Under the pieces are notes generated by a model. That model searched no databases, had not been told where the DNA came from, and saw only the letters and a list, made by a program, of their open reading frames with translations. 64,000 nucleotides of DNA from Neckera pumila (lineage: Eukaryota; Streptophyta; Bryopsida; Hypnales; Neckeraceae). The stretch spans positions 12,896,001 to 12,960,000 of the forward strand of contig OZ018415.1 of assembly GCA_963969595.1 (NCBI GenBank), read 5' to 3'. Position 1 is the first letter of the stretch; each line of letters begins with the position of its first letter. A program made the translations under genes and the position numbers. Positions 12,372 through 24,549 of the stretch are shown piece after piece.

Positions 12372-12731
12372 GGTAAAACCACCCATTCTCGACCAATGAC
12401 CATACCCAACCTATAGATGTAGTTATTTTGGACCAAGGCTGCATTAGATTTTTTGAAGCTAAGAATGTTTTTTTTCCTTTTCAAATTTGGAACTAATAAG
12501 TTCATGACACATGCCCCAAGTTGTGAGAAAAAAAGTAAGAAATAAATAATGAGTAGAAAAATAGTCTATTGAATGATTGGAGTTGGAAGAGTCCAAACAT
12601 TGGCGATAGGTCCAGAGCACTTTTTGCCTCCTAAAATTCATAGTAATTTCAATTCAAGCGATAAAATTACCAATTTTTTTGCAATCCCCGTCATTTCTAT
12701 CGATGCACCTCTAAAAATATTCACAACATTG
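12372..12731 (+). repeat. Dispersed repeat; uninterrupted copy of the site hit by the copia element
   Basis: This block (ACCACCCATTC, CTTTTCAAATTTGGAACTAA, TGAATGATTGGAGTTGGAAG, CAAATTACCAATTTTTTT-like segments in order) recurs split at 28780-28934 and 34322-34480, exactly around the copia element. Here the equivalent point (AAATAATGAGTAGAAAAATA) is empty. On its right side this copy runs into TTAA element copy 6. Confidence 0.75.
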
Positions 12732-13661
12732 TTAACCCCTAAAGTTCCATGACTATATTTCTACCAAAAATGCTCAAAAACTGCCATTTTAGTACAAGTA
12801 CCCAATTTTTGAAAAAAAAAAAAAAATTGATACATGTAACTATAGGATCTTGTAGTATGCTGATTTGAAAATATGCCTTAAAAATTTCAAAAATTTCCAC
12901 AGCATGGATTGCAAGATATAAGCATTTAAATTCACAAAAATCATTTTTTTGGCCCTGCAAAAAACACGGTAGCTGCACTTCACAAGCTCACTTTTTGATA
13001 AAAGAAAATGTCCAAAATGATGGTGCTTCTTTGGATTCTTTTTCCTAGACAAGTTGGCTACTTGCTTAAAAAATTTCACTTCATTTGGAATTATATTAAA
13101 AAAATAGTACGTAGATAGTAGTACAGAATGATTCAAAATACTAAATTGTCAAGAATTTAATTATAGATTTGAAAAATTCCAATCCCAATGGTTGAAATGT
13201 TGTAATAAACATCTACGTCTTATGATTTTATTTTTCAGAAAATATTGAAAATTGGGTAAGATAAAGGACTTCAAAATTTAGTTTAGAGTAGAGAATTCAT
13301 AACTGTCTATAAACTAAAAATCTTCATAACTTTTGACTCATTGATCAAAATTGGATGATGCAAAGCTTTCCATGCATATATAACTCTAGACTCTAGAAAA
13401 CCAATTTCAAATTTTTGCTTTTGAAAAAAGTGTTTTTTTCTAATTTGTCCGAACTGCCCAGTTACGAAAAAAAGTAACATATTAGGCCGTAACTTTTGAC
13501 TCACATTTCCAAATGTCATGAAATTTAGTGCATATGAAAGATATTCTTTGTCCCCATCTTCTACTAAAATTTGGGCCAAAAATATGGAATTCTCTAATTA
13601 CCTATACTTGTCTAAAAATTCTATGTAGCCAAAAAACGCATGTTGGTCCTTTATGGGTTAA
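12732..13661 (-). mobile_element. TTAA-flanked element (copy 6, 930 bp, reverse)
   Basis: Ends are TTAACCCCTAAAG and GGTCCTTTATGGGTTAA. Same subgroup as the copies at 4995 and 50651. It lies beside the dispersed repeat at 12372-12731; the paralogous repeat at 34322-34600 has no such element, which supports insertion, though the exact junction cannot be aligned. Confidence 0.75.
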
Positions 13662-15407
13662 CCCTCATTGTAGGGGGGGTCTTTTTTGCTCCCCCAATAT
13701 CAAGAGCCCCCTCAACAAATGACATCCACAAGCTTTGGTTGTCGGAGATATAGTATAGGCAATGATAAATCAGAATAGCAAATTTATAACTAAAGTCTCC
13801 CCCAAAGCATCTTGGGGGGAATTATCCCTCCACTTGGGGGAAGGATGGCAAATGGTGAACAATGTTATGTTTGTTTTGCCTTGCACTACTCCAGATCATG
13901 TCAGAATTATTGATTCGGTCAGTTATGGGTGGCTCTACCTCTATCAAAAGATTATGATGATAAAGAAAAGATGCCACCAGTGTCCTAACTTGAGTAAAAG
14001 CATCAAGGTGCCTTGTACAAAAGAGGAGGCAAATTAAGGTAAAAGACCCCATTGCGGTCAAATGGTCCATGATGGACACTTAATGACCCCATTGTAGTTT
14101 TTCAAACCACAATCAATGCTTTACATGGTAGTTATGGAGTAATTAGTGGCCTCAATAGATACTTCCAACTTTTCAGTGTAAAATTCTTTGTAACAACTGA
14201 GTTTTTTAGGTCTTTCATGTTTGAAAATGTTGTGACTGCATTGGGTAGGAAGATGACCATATTCGATTTAGATTTTGTTGGTCATGAGGTGGCCTATAGC
14301 CCCCTTTGGACTGATCACTTCAAAAATTCAGAACTAATCCATACTTGGTCCAAAAAATATAATTTCAAATGTCCTCACTAGGGATAATCACACCTTCGCG
14401 CTTCCATAAAGGTTGAGAAGATGTGGAGAAGAAAGCAGAGCCAATGAGAGCCCATTCTCCTTGAAGAAAGTGTGACATCCCTTCTTGCATGTTGTGGAGA
14501 ACGATCCAACAAGCACCATTGAAAAGCTAATTATGGCATCTGTACTTGGTCTAGCGGGGCTTGTAAACTTCTTCACTTAAACTTCTTGTCATATGGAGGA
14601 GAAGAACAACCCTTCTCAACCTTCACATAACAAGGATGGCACAAGCTGTGGAGAGCCAACAACTAAGTGCCACATCCCAATTCTCAACCTTCACTGACTG
14701 CCATGAAGAAGCAGTGACTACCCCTATTGTCTCTCACACTTATCTTTGAGTGGAAAAAAATTTGAAAGATTTCAGCAATGGCACGAGGGTAGACTCTAAA
14801 GTTTGACCACAATGGGCTGGTTTACCTTAACCCCTAAATGCCCAAAGCACCCAAATCTGGTATTCGCAAAACTTTGAAACCGAACCAAGTTGCTATTTTT
14901 AGTGGTTTATATTTTTAGAAAGTTATTCTTGAAGTCTAATTTTAGCATCAAAAATCCAATCTTGAAAATAAATGATAGTGATTTTTCTATTCAAGTTTTT
15001 GTACAAGGGTACCCATTGCAATCTTGACTTCCCGTAGTGTTGAGAGGTCTTGGAAATGAGCCTCAAATACACTAGATCTTGGAGGAAAAACCACATTCAA
15101 AATTCATTTAAAAAAGCTGTAGAGTACGTTTTAAGAAGCCATAAATTGATCGGGGTTATACAAGTTAGGCCCCTTAACCTCATATTTTTTTGGTCACCAA
15201 CTTTTTAGATTTGATTTGAGTAAAGAAGATTGAAAGATTTTTGCAGTTTTAGCACCCTCATGGTCAAACATTATAATCTTTCACTCCATAAGTGAATTTG
15301 TTGTGTGTTCTTTTCTATGAGATCTCTAACATGTCCAGTTTGAATTTGTACGGTTACAATTAAAAAAAATTGATACAACTTATCAAAATGTTGACATTTT
15401 GTTCAAT
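13662..15407. other. Intergenic stretch with a short dispersed repeat
   Basis: The segment 13866-13945 (TTGTTTTGCC, CTCCAGATCATGT, GTTATGGGTGGCTCTACC) is repeated twice near 34490-34595. At 14827 a TTAACCCCTAAATGCCC motif resembles the left end of the shorter TTAA subfamily, but no matching right end was found. No gene supported. Confidence 0.45.
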
Positions 15408-15881
15408 TTAGAGCAAATTCGAGGAAGCCAAAACAGGCCGTGGGCATTTAGTGGTGAAGTACCGCAGCTCCGAAACCTTCCTGAACGCTGCCGTTCTGAG
15501 CCCCGTCTCACGTCTCATTAATTTCTCAGTTTGAAAGCTTTTACGGCCTTCAGGTTGACAACCTTTTTCTCCGCTGCTTTGACTTCTTTCTGTGCAAAGT
15601 TGTAGCTGGCTTGCACCCGGAAGACCCCACCACGGCTCTGCCTCGCCACAGTTGACTGCGCACATGACTGCGCAAAGTGTCATGAACTCATATCCTTGGG
15701 ACCCATTACCTGAAGGCACTACTACTACTGGACTGGTGCAATTGCTTGTCTTCTTCTCATGCATGAGCTTTGCAGGTAGGATCGGAGTATAAGTTACTTG
15801 TAGACCTACAAAATTTAGCAGTACCAGGCCTTTTTCCAATGCATCGATTCTTGTGACATGACTATGATAGGCTCCGTTCAA
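15408..15881 (-). other. Doubtful 157-residue open frame
   Basis: An open frame in the GC-richer island upstream of the 230-residue gene. Its composition is mixed (Cys-, Ser- and Gly-rich patches) with no recognised domain, signal peptide or splice context. It may be non-coding sequence at the border of the gene island. Kept only because GC content rises sharply here. Confidence 0.15.
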
Positions 15882-16063
15882 TGTCAGTTAAGTTAATTGT
15901 TGCCCATGTTCACAAAACGCTAAAACCCATGTCAAAGTCTTATCTTTCTTCCTAAATGTCAGCAAACCTTTCTCTCCGAATGCGTCATTTGCGGTAAGTC
16001 AAATCGTAGATCAGGAGCTTAGCCTAGCGAAAGCGGACAGCATCAGGACCGAATCTCCGCGCT

Positions 16064-16572
16064 TTAGTCAGCAATCTGCACGGCGTTGATAATCTCCGAG
16101 ACCTTGATCATTTCCAAAACTGGTTTCGCTGTGAACGGGACCATCCATTTCCCCTTAAACTCAGTTTCGTTGTTGAAACACGGAAGCATAGCCGAGTATT
16201 GTACGTAATGTTGCAGAAGCTGCTGTGTAGCCTCTTGCTGGCGAAACTGTTGCAGTTGCCGTGCAATAACACCGAGTGCCGTGTTCACAAATCCATCTTT
16301 AAGTTATGTGGAGATTTCGGTGTATATCAGTCCTCTTCACTTCATCACCTCGAACCCCATAGGCATTGCAACACTTTTGACAGCACCCAAGAGTACGAAC
16401 TGTGAAACTGTGCGCTGCTAAAGCCGAGTAGCGTGTTTACGAGTGCATCCCCATTGTCTAGCTTCCTGCGTACATTAATTCTCTTTTCTTCACCGAACAC
16501 CAGAGTCATTGTAGTTTCATAGCTTTGAGAACAAGCGGAGAGTCGAGCAACTGCAGAAGTTCGTCGTGTCAT
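16064..16572 (-). pseudogene. Unrecognised coding-like remnant with a duplicated motif
   Basis: Two minus-strand frames, 16345-16572 (75 residues) and 16064-16288 (74 residues), contain related peptides: GDALVNTLLGFSSAQ in the first and DGFVNTALGVIARQ, read from just upstream of the second frame's ATG. The second continues into a Gln-rich stretch (RQLQQFRQQEATQQLLQHY). Stops separate the two and no convincing splice joins them. The sequence suggests a broken gene with an internal repeat, or duplicated non-coding DNA. The family is not recognised. Confidence 0.3.
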
Positions 16573-16616
16573 GGAGCTTACTCTCTCGTAGAGCTCTTAG
16601 AAAAATCTAGGATTTT

Positions 16617-17309
16617 ATGGATCGCAGGGGCATTTTGAGCGATGTGCCGGAGCCGCAGCTTGTGGAGAGGAGCCCTTTGATCAACCCGAAGAAGCTTCGT
16701 AGCTGCAGGCGTTTCTCTCGGTCTGCGTCCGTCGCCGACTCGGGGACCATCCATAAGCGAGCAAGCTCCACCATCAAGTCAAACTCTCTGAAGCCCATTT
16801 CAGAATTAGGGCAGCAGCAACAACCATTGGACGGGTGTGCTTTGAACCGTTCGCAATCGGCTCCCCACTACCTTCGGTCGCCGCATTACACGACACCAGG
16901 AGCGCAGCACCTTCGATCTCCGCAGTACCGAGTGAACCCTGTGGTGAAATTTGACGACCGGGCTTTGCCGCCGCAGAGAATGAACTACGGGATTGCGGGG
17001 TACAACACCAGCCGACCGCGACCGCGTAGCTTCACCAGCATCCCTGAAACTGCAATTGCAACAACTCGACCTCGAAGTGTCACCACCATTCCCGAGTCGA
17101 CCAGGCCGAAGCCGAGACCTCGAAGCTTTTCCAGCGTCCCAGAATCTGTATCTCGGCCACGAAGCTTGATCTCCCGAAGTGTTCAGACTCCTCGACCAGC
17201 TGGGAGGGCCGTCGTCTGGAGGTCGTTGACGCGAAGGTTTCGAGACAAGATGGGAAGAATTCGAGTTCGGGATACTTGCTCCAAATTGCTGTCAAGATTC
17301 CGGGGATAA
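16617..17309 (+). CDS. Basic Ser/Arg/Pro-rich protein of 230 residues, function unknown
   Basis: A single-exon frame from ATG to TAA in the GC-rich island. The N-terminal half has basic and Ser-rich patches (KKLRSCRRFSRSAS at 25-38) and a duplicated LRSPHY/LRSPQY segment (86-104). The C-terminal half carries four iterations of an RPRS unit: RPRSFTSIPET (135-145), RPRSVTTIPES (151-161), RPRSFSSVPES (167-177) and RPRSLIS (180-186), then a very basic tail (WRSLTRRFRDKMGRIRVRD). There is no membrane segment or signal peptide. RPRS-S/T spacing resembles basophilic-kinase phosphorylation sites, which is inference. I do not recognise the family. The start is the first ATG of the frame. It converges with EXO5, about 870 bp away. 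Confidence 0.6.
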   Translation: MDRRGILSDVPEPQLVERSPLINPKKLRSCRRFSRSASVADSGTIHKRASSTIKSNSLKPISELGQQQQPLDGCALNRSQSAPHYLRSPHYTTPGAQHLRSPQYRVNPVVKFDDRALPPQRMNYGIAGYNTSRPRPRSFTSIPETAIATTRPRSVTTIPESTRPKPRPRSFSSVPESVSRPRSLISRSVQTPRPAGRAVVWRSLTRRFRDKMGRIRVRDTCSKLLSRFRG

Positions 17310-18178
17310 ACAACCTTTGGATTTAAGTACAGAAATTAGGGCTTGAGGTTGAGATCACGTTCGTCGTATTCTTTTGTAATCTATTGTACTCTATTGTATT
17401 CTATTGCTCGAATGACATGTAAAGGTTTGTCCATTGAAGAGGCTTGTCTGCTCTCGGGCTACAAGAGTGTAGGGTTAATGTGATCAAGGGCACTAGTAAA
17501 ATCTATGGCAGATCAGATTGCCCTCGATTAAAATCGCTCAAAGTAGAAAGCAAGAGGTTAGAATCTTGGTGCGTTAAAAAAACCTACCGTGAAAGGAAGG
17601 AACAATAATCTTCCTAAATAGGTTCCTCCCACTTTTGAGAATTTGTTGCTATTGAACTTGAATATATCCGGCTTTCGTTCAGTACCTTCTTGTTCATTGT
17701 GTGTGCATTTCACAATGCATGGACTAGTTTTGGAGAAGTTTTGTATGCATGAGGTTGTAGCAGTTGCCAACACATTGCAAGTCCACATTAAGTCGTTGAT
17801 ATGTAACTTCGGCAACAAGGTATACAAATGGATTGAGACCTCTGAGTGGATGTAGAAGACGCTAATGTCGTCCTCAAAAAATTATCAAACAAATGAGTCG
17901 GGTCACATTTCTGTCTTCAAAGAGCAGCAGTTTGAAGGAAAAGTGAACAAAACTAGCACTAAAGTTGTCCTCTTCTTGAGTAAACCATGGCACTCATGGC
18001 GCCTTTTTTGTAATAATGGCCCAAAGTATCATAAAAGAATCTAGGATAAGTTATAATGGGCATTCGCACATTGTCTGGCCTCCTAGAATCAACCAACTAC
18101 TCCTATCTTATTCCACGTAAATATTCACTGAGCTGTGAAGTATTTTAAGAGTCCAGTAGGCACAGTGCGCTCCTCCCT
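17310..18178. other. Convergent intergenic region between the 230-residue gene and EXO5
   Basis: It should hold the 3' untranslated regions of both genes. Frames here (17558-17827 minus, 17643-17855 plus) overlap each other and show no domain. No further gene supported. Confidence 0.5.
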
Positions 18179-21100
18179 TTATTGAATTGGCGTACTCTGT
18201 CCGTTACCCGCAATGTGCTCCTGCGGTTTGTTGACTTCATCTTCTTTCTTGGGTTCATTGCCTAAGCTAAGAGCTTGAACTGCTGGGCATAGCTCCGCGA
18301 AGGCACAATACCGACACTTCCAGGTTTCGTCTTCAGGCACATAGGCTGGTTCCCTAAGCCCATGCCAGAACTCAAGGTGCCAGCCGATTCGAAGGTCCAA
18401 CCACTCGCGTTCAATGTCAAATTCGTCCTGTCCTAACAAAGAACGATCTGCTTGCCATTCATATCTGCCAAGTACCAGCAAGCGAACCCTGGATCAGAGC
18501 AACCTTGAAGCCCGTAAACTCTTCTACCTACGATTTGCTTCTACTTCGAGATAACTTTCAGAATAAGCAACATCATGAAGTATGTGTCGAGTGGCCTGGA
18601 TTTGCCCAGGAAGTGTTCCAACCAGCATGAGCTCATGGTACCAAGGTTCACAGCTGTGTCCTATTGAAAGTTTCAACATTAGAAGGAATCTTAGACGTAC
18701 CTTAAGAGAAGCAGGCTGTGAGATTCTGGAAATGTAGTACACTCACGAGAATACATCCGAGCTACATCTTGCAGATTCTGTACCTGCACCATATCCATGA
18801 CAGGGTCTTAAGTGTGCGCCGTTAATTCAACCACTGAAGGACTACAAGAAATTTCGTTAAAATGGCGGTATTCCATACGCCAAGTTTCCATTCATTTCTT
18901 GGACAGGTCAGACTCCACGGTCAAAACGTGAAAGTGACAAATTTGAAAGTGACACGTTTGTCGAATACTGCCATTTTAACGAAATATCGGTTGACTATAC
19001 CAAAGTGAGCACATCAAGGACAGCAGCAGTGTTCAAAATTGGATGTAGCAAATACCTGAGCATCGGGAAAAATCTCGGCAGCATGAACTCTGATGTCTTC
19101 TGAAAGAAGGTGTTCTGGTCGCAGCCTGAAGTGCTTAAAAAAGTACTCGAAAGGAACTCCAGATGTTACAATGTTGTCCCACAGACACTTGTAAACCATG
19201 AGCTGCATCCTGGAGATAATCGCACAAATCTGATAACATCAGAATTCACCTAGAAAAGCAGAACTGTGAAAGACCTCCACAAATAACGTGACATAAAATC
19301 ACAACATGATTAAAAGTGTGAAAGGTCGACTTAATTAAGGACCTTCCATTTTGTTTCTGAGGTGCTGATGGTGGTGTAGGCTTGTTGCGGGTTTTGGTGT
19401 CAATTAATTGGGGTCGATGCATTCCATCTTTATCGCACATCGTCAGTTCATCAATAATACCAATTACCCATGCCCCTCCAATTAAACCAACCCTGCATCC
19501 GCAGATCAGAACAAATTGCAGATAAAACGTAAGTACCAACAGAGGGTTCGTACCCTAATTATGACTTTGAAAGGAGAACCACTTTCTGGAGAATATGTGG
19601 ATGGAGCACCACCCGAGAGGCCTTCCCCATCCCAGTACTATTTCAACCCAAGATGCTTAACTTTCGAGTCATGATCTGATACAGTGTACTAGCCTTGGGT
19701 TCGACTTTTAAACAAATATCAAAGTGTTCGAAAGGTTTATATTGTAGTACACTTTCAGCAGTATGCACCATCACATTTCAAGCAATGTTGATCAAACTGT
19801 CGCAATGGATACAAACACGCAATAGATCAAACAGGTTCACAACTTACACAGGCAGCTCTCGCGTCATTCCTTCGAGTAACATTTGTCGTGCACCAGTTAT
19901 AAAATTGATTAGCCGCATTGCCCATGCGTCTTCCTTGGACGTTATTTCTACCTCGACCTTTTTCAGCACCTGTTTCAGATAAGACAAATATGAATCTGGA
20001 AACCTGGAAAGCTAGAACTGAATGGAATATCCAATGAATGGACTCGGATGACCTAACGATGCTTATTAACTAATTATCTGAATAACTGCGCTAGCAGAAT
20101 TCCTATGAAAATGACATAAGCCCTTAAAGAAGGCATACTGCTGCATACTCATGTGAGAGATTCATACCTCTACTTCGAGTTCTGCATGCCGAGCACTTCC
20201 TGCTTTCATTGCTTCCGTTTGTTTAGGCTTCCCTAATCTTTTAGTGAATTCCACTTGCTTTTCACACCATTCCTGGACAGTCGCGGATCAAATTACCTCG
20301 TTAACATGAAATATGAATTTTTAGTATGAAGGGCATAACCAGCAGGATAACATCATATGCCACATACTAGACACTTTGATGCGCAAAGTGACAGACCCAT
20401 CAAGGAGAGACATCAAATCACATACAATGAATATTTTTCTTACAAATGCGGTAAAGTCAGTAACAGAGAGACATCTCGGCTTCGGCTCAGGGGGGGCATC
20501 TTCATCCTGAGTCTTAGCTGTATCTTTTACACCTTGGAGATCTTCAATATCTGGAACTGCTGTGATTGCTGGCTCATGAGCTTGTCCTTGAGGAAGCTCA
20601 ACCTGAGCAGTAATTCTCGCCACTTCCTTGTTTGCATACGACGTATCAGATTTCGATTCGTCCAAGACACTCGGCGCTGATACCGAGCTTGCCTTCTCAC
20701 TTGAACTGCAATGCTTCGTCGCCATACCATCCATACAGCAGCTGATATTGCGGCTTTGACCCTCAATCTTGGAAGTTAATGAAACTTCAGTAGAGGAACA
20801 AGAATTAGCGTGAACTTCGACAAGAGACACCGAACACGTTCCACCGCCTCGGTTTTTGACGTGCTCTTGAACGTTCGAACATTGCTTCAGCCAATAGTTC
20901 GCGGACTCGGCTAACGAGCGCCCTCGTTGTAAAGGCGGAGCACAAATTAAGGAGGAAGCATACGCTTTCGAGCGCGGAACGGAAGAGACTTGGAGAAAGG
21001 CTGCCTCAATGGCGGCCAATTCGTCGTCATCTACAATCTCAACAGATATGCTGTTATCCAAGCACATTGCTCTCTCGCAAGCCTTCATTGTTGTCTCCAC
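18179..21100 (-). CDS. EXO5: Exonuclease V (DEM1-like 5'-3' single-strand DNA exonuclease), eight exons, 511 residues
   Basis: Single-strand DNA exonuclease of the PD-(D/E)XK, Cas4/RecB-like superfamily with a 4Fe-4S cluster, acting in DNA repair. Exons in coding order: 20444-21100, 20168-20272, 19848-19969, 19343-19492, 19056-19209, 18747-18783, 18701-18725, 18179-18464. All junctions are GT-AG and keep frame. The N-terminal 200 residues are low-complexity and acidic; the family core starts at LSVTDFTAF. Cluster ligands are Cys222 (EWCEKQ) and Cys467, Cys470 and Cys476 (WKCRYCAFAELC). Nuclease residues are Asp309 (GIIDEL) and Asp326/Lys328 (LIDTKTR). RYEWQADRSLLGQDEF (about residue 415) is another family block. 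No break is seen, so it looks functional. Exons 6 and 7 are only 37 and 25 nt. A small inverted-repeat element sits in intron 5. Met1 is the first ATG in frame; a second Met at residue 5 is an alternative start. Confidence 0.93.
18851..18985. mobile_element. Inverted-repeat element inside EXO5 intron 5
   Basis: The ends ATTTCGTTAAAATGGCGGTA and TACTGCCATTTTAACGAAAT are 23 bp inverted repeats with one mismatch, 135 bp end to end. It lies wholly between exon 5 (19056) and exon 6 (18783). No target duplication could be assigned. It looks like a small MITE of unknown superfamily. Confidence 0.7.
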
Positions 21101-22340
21101 ACAAGATGCTCAACTCCGAGAAGAGTCATCGATTGATGATCATTGCTAGTCTCCTTACCCTAATGTTCGCTAACATATCTGTTCTTCATCACTCAGTCCA
21201 GCACCACAGGACTCCACACCTCTCAGAACTAATCTCCTCAATGCCCAAACCCTTCCAAGGACTCCCCTCAACAGCAAATGCAAGTGCTCCTCACTCAATT
21301 GATACCCAACGCACATAAATCACTTCGAGGGCCCCGTCATCCCCCCTAGCCTCTCCTGGATAACCCTCATTCTCGGACCTCTGAAAGAGAGCCAGTTGTA
21401 AGTAACAGCTGAAAATAACTGTGTCACATCACTCAATACAATACTCAACATCAACGAGTCCTTCGAGTACCAATAGCCAAAGACGGCGATCAGTCACAAT
21501 CAGGAGAATCACAAAGTAGAATAGCTGAACCAGGTGGCAGAAAACTAAGAAACTTTACAACCACATCATTCAATCCAATAACACCAATGCACAAACACTT
21601 CCAAGAATTCGACTATTACAAATGAAACACCAAATGCAGCGGTTCCTTGCTCAATTTGCGTACAATGACAAACACCAGAAGCAAACAAATCACCCTAAAC
21701 CAATCCTGAGCAACTTGACACTCAAATTCTCCAGCCTGATCCCTAAAAATAAACTGAAGACAACTGCATCAATGCACTCGGAGCTACACTCGAATGACTC
21801 GATATCAAAAGGAAACCAATAATCAAAGACGGCAATCACTCACCACAATCAACGATTCCTTCTCGAGAATCGAAAAAATCGAATAGATATCCTACAATAA
21901 ACGTTTTCATTACGCTTTGATGCCAATTTCAAGGAAACTTCGAGTGATTGCACCCGGAATCCAACCTTGCAGACCAATCATCCAATTCAATTGTGAAAAA
22001 AAAAATTCACCCAAATCCTGCGAATCCACAAAACAGAGTCTCTCATCTGCAACACCAACACCCTCACCAAATATTCTCAAAGTCTCCAAATCCGACCTCC
22101 AAACGCGCATCTCACAGTACACCAATGCAGCAACCAGTCTCGCCTCAAAAAAGCTTGTCAAAAGCTCAGAATCTCATCACTAGGGTTACAATTTGACAGG
22201 GCGGCATGAAATGCGTGCAATGAAATTGAATTGGTGATGGAGGGGGACTGTGCTGCTGTTGCGGTGCAATCTGGAAGACCGACGAGCTACAGTATGAGCA
22301 CCATGGTGCTCAGAGAGAGCGCGGATCTAACGATACAAAA
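21101..22340 (-). promoter_or_regulatory. Probable EXO5 5' untranslated region and promoter
   Basis: This stretch lies directly upstream of the EXO5 start and keeps the gene-island base composition. A minus-strand frame at 21910-22161 (83 residues) has no recognised domain. A 5' leader with an intron is plausible but no transcript evidence is available. Confidence 0.35.
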
Positions 22341-22620
22341 CTGAATTGAAATTTAAATCCACGCGCCATTTCTGGGGACCGGGTACGGGACTACTGGCTG
22401 TCACAAGCTTCCCGGCACTTTTCTTCGGGTTTGGCGGGAGCGAGGGGAAGCTTTCGTCGGAAGGAACGGGTTCGTCGCTGATGACGACGACGATGAGAAA
22501 GTTCTTTGCGTCTGTTCGTCCGTGGATGAATTGGATGAATGGATGGCATTGCTCTATGGTCTAGAATAGGTGGTCCTACCTTAGTCTTCTGGATTGAACC
22601 TATGGGCATGCTTATACAGT
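22341..22620. other. GC-rich island upstream of EXO5
   Basis: A GC-rich segment open on both strands (22346-22564 plus; 22391-22609 minus). Neither product resembles a known protein and the two overlap almost fully. It may mark a promoter-proximal or non-coding transcribed region. Confidence 0.3.
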
Positions 22621-23979
22621 TATCTGCAAATTAGCAGGACTCCTCATCAAACTTAATGTAAGCACTTGTTTCTCCTCGTGCATTGTCATTGATCTTTGAT
22701 AAGAAGAAAAAAGACAAAAAACTAGCAAATAAATAAGACTATGTAACAAGAAAATGGATCTTAAAACTCAATCCAGACAATGTTACCTTAAAAGAAGTTT
22801 TTTTCTGCAAACAAGGAAATACTATACCGAAAAGATGCAAAAATATGATGTTTGTGATTCATAATCTCGTTTCCCCCCTCTCCCCTATTCCTTGCAAAAA
22901 TCAAGAACCGTTGATTTGAATTTCTAATTCTCCTAAATGTCATTGATCTTCCGAAAAAATCAAAGCTATTGATGCCTATAGAACAGACAATCTTGGCCGT
23001 CCAAATGTGGATACAATATACAAATACAATTACAGGATACATATCTGATTTTAGGCTACAAAATAGAAAATATGGATATAGATATGCTTACAGAATACGG
23101 ATATGGAAGATATACATATTCACAAGAAAAAAATACAGATATATCTCCCCGTATATCTCATTTGGTTTGCAAATTCCACAGGTTCTACAAGAGTTTCACA
23201 AGTTGAATTTATGAATTCATTTCATGTAAGGGTTTGCTCAAATATTTCAACCAATAGGAAAATTACACGTACACCCCTTTTAGAAATTTTATAAAAGCTC
23301 AAAAAGCTTAACAACCAATGGGATAATGCCACATGTAACCCGATTTTGGAAATCATGTGTGGTTTCCTCTGAAATTGATGCTTTTGTCAATATAATAAGG
23401 TATGGTAGGCGTAAGATCATTTATTTATTTTGATGAAAGCTTTTGTCAAGCTTATTTAATCCATGTGTCTTGTGAAGAAGAATTTCATCAATTATTGAAA
23501 AGTATACTGAAAATAATAATAAGTGATGTCAAAATAGGCTTGGCAATACTCTTAGGTGGAAGCACCTACAACCTTCAGAATAAACAATTCAACATAGTTG
23601 GAGGCACCTTTCTCTACGAAAAAAAATATTTTTATAGCATTTGTCATTGATATCATTATTTATTTATTTTTAATTAGAATTTTCAGATATGACTTGTAAT
23701 TTTTATGAATTTCAAAGTCAAAGCTCCCTAGGCCACTGAAATTGACATATACCGTAGTATGACATGGCTTTTGTTTCTTATTAATTCATTAACGTCAAAA
23801 TCAATTTTTTATAAAAAGTTAAGAAACAAATAGCAAAATTTATAGAAAATAAATAAGAACTCTATTGAAAACTTTATAAAAAAAGGGCCATTGTTGAAAA
23901 GGTTTAGAATTGGTGGCCAACATAACTATAGTAGTATGTAAAAGTGTGCAATCCTTTGGCACTTGCTCAGATTAGCAAG
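22621..23979. other. AT-rich intergenic stretch
   Basis: Includes a GATATA/GGATAY-rich low-complexity tract at about 23010-23160. No gene or bounded element recognised. Confidence 0.45.
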
Positions 23980-24243
23980 CATTAGAGGGGATTTGGGGGC
24001 CTTGGAAGGCTATGGGTTCCCCTACGTTTCCAAACTGTGGAAACGCAACTGCAGTAAGTGGTTGATATGGCACAGTGATTGCTATGTCATTTTTTCAATT
24101 ATATTTATTTATTTATTTTTCTTGCTTAAAATGATATTTGCAAAAAAAAGTTAGAACAACCCCGTACTGTTGTTCACTGAATCTGGCCAGATTGGAGAAT
24201 AGGCCTGAAACGGCCCTCCAAGGCCCCCAAATCCCCTCTAATG
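23980..24243. mobile_element. CATTAGA-ended TIR element, 264 bp
   Basis: Ends CATTAGAGGGGATTTGGGGG and CCCCCAAATCCCCTCTAATG are perfect inverted repeats extending to about 27 bp (GCCTTGGA/TCCAAGGC). The interior is AT-rich. The immediate flanks (AAG left, AAT right) give no clear direct duplication. Same end type as 58473-58799 and 6329-6539. Confidence 0.75.
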
Positions 24244-24549
24244 AATTAGCGCAACACATCAATCACACCAAGTTTGGCATTTATATTCACAAGTAAAAAA
24301 ATGCCTTTAATAGATTCACTAAACTTTTTCAAAGCCCACTTTTCTTTGCATGCAGCAAAACTATAATAATCACATGTTTCTTGTTTTTATAAATATCTTT
24401 AACTTTGAAAGGACATGACATTTTGTTCACAATGAAGAAATGACAAATTGTGAAATAATTACAAGACTACAAAATCGAAATTTTCTTTAATTCATATGTG
24501 TAAACGAACCACTTTGAATGAAAAAGATAATTTTTTTGTCATTGCAAAG

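Noticed and set aside
13762..14079. Overlapping frames of 91 (+) and 85 (-) residues
   Set aside because: Overlapping on opposite strands, no domain, and part of the DNA is a dispersed repeat also seen near 34490.
15162..15178. CCCCTTAACC as a right end for the TTAA motif at 14827
   Set aside because: Wrong strand sense: a right end should read GGGGTTAA. No inverted repeat with the left motif.
20357..20766. Plus-strand 107-residue and minus-strand 79-residue frames over EXO5 exon 1
   Set aside because: Shadow frames of the real exon, whose frame leads into the conserved LSVTDFTAF block.
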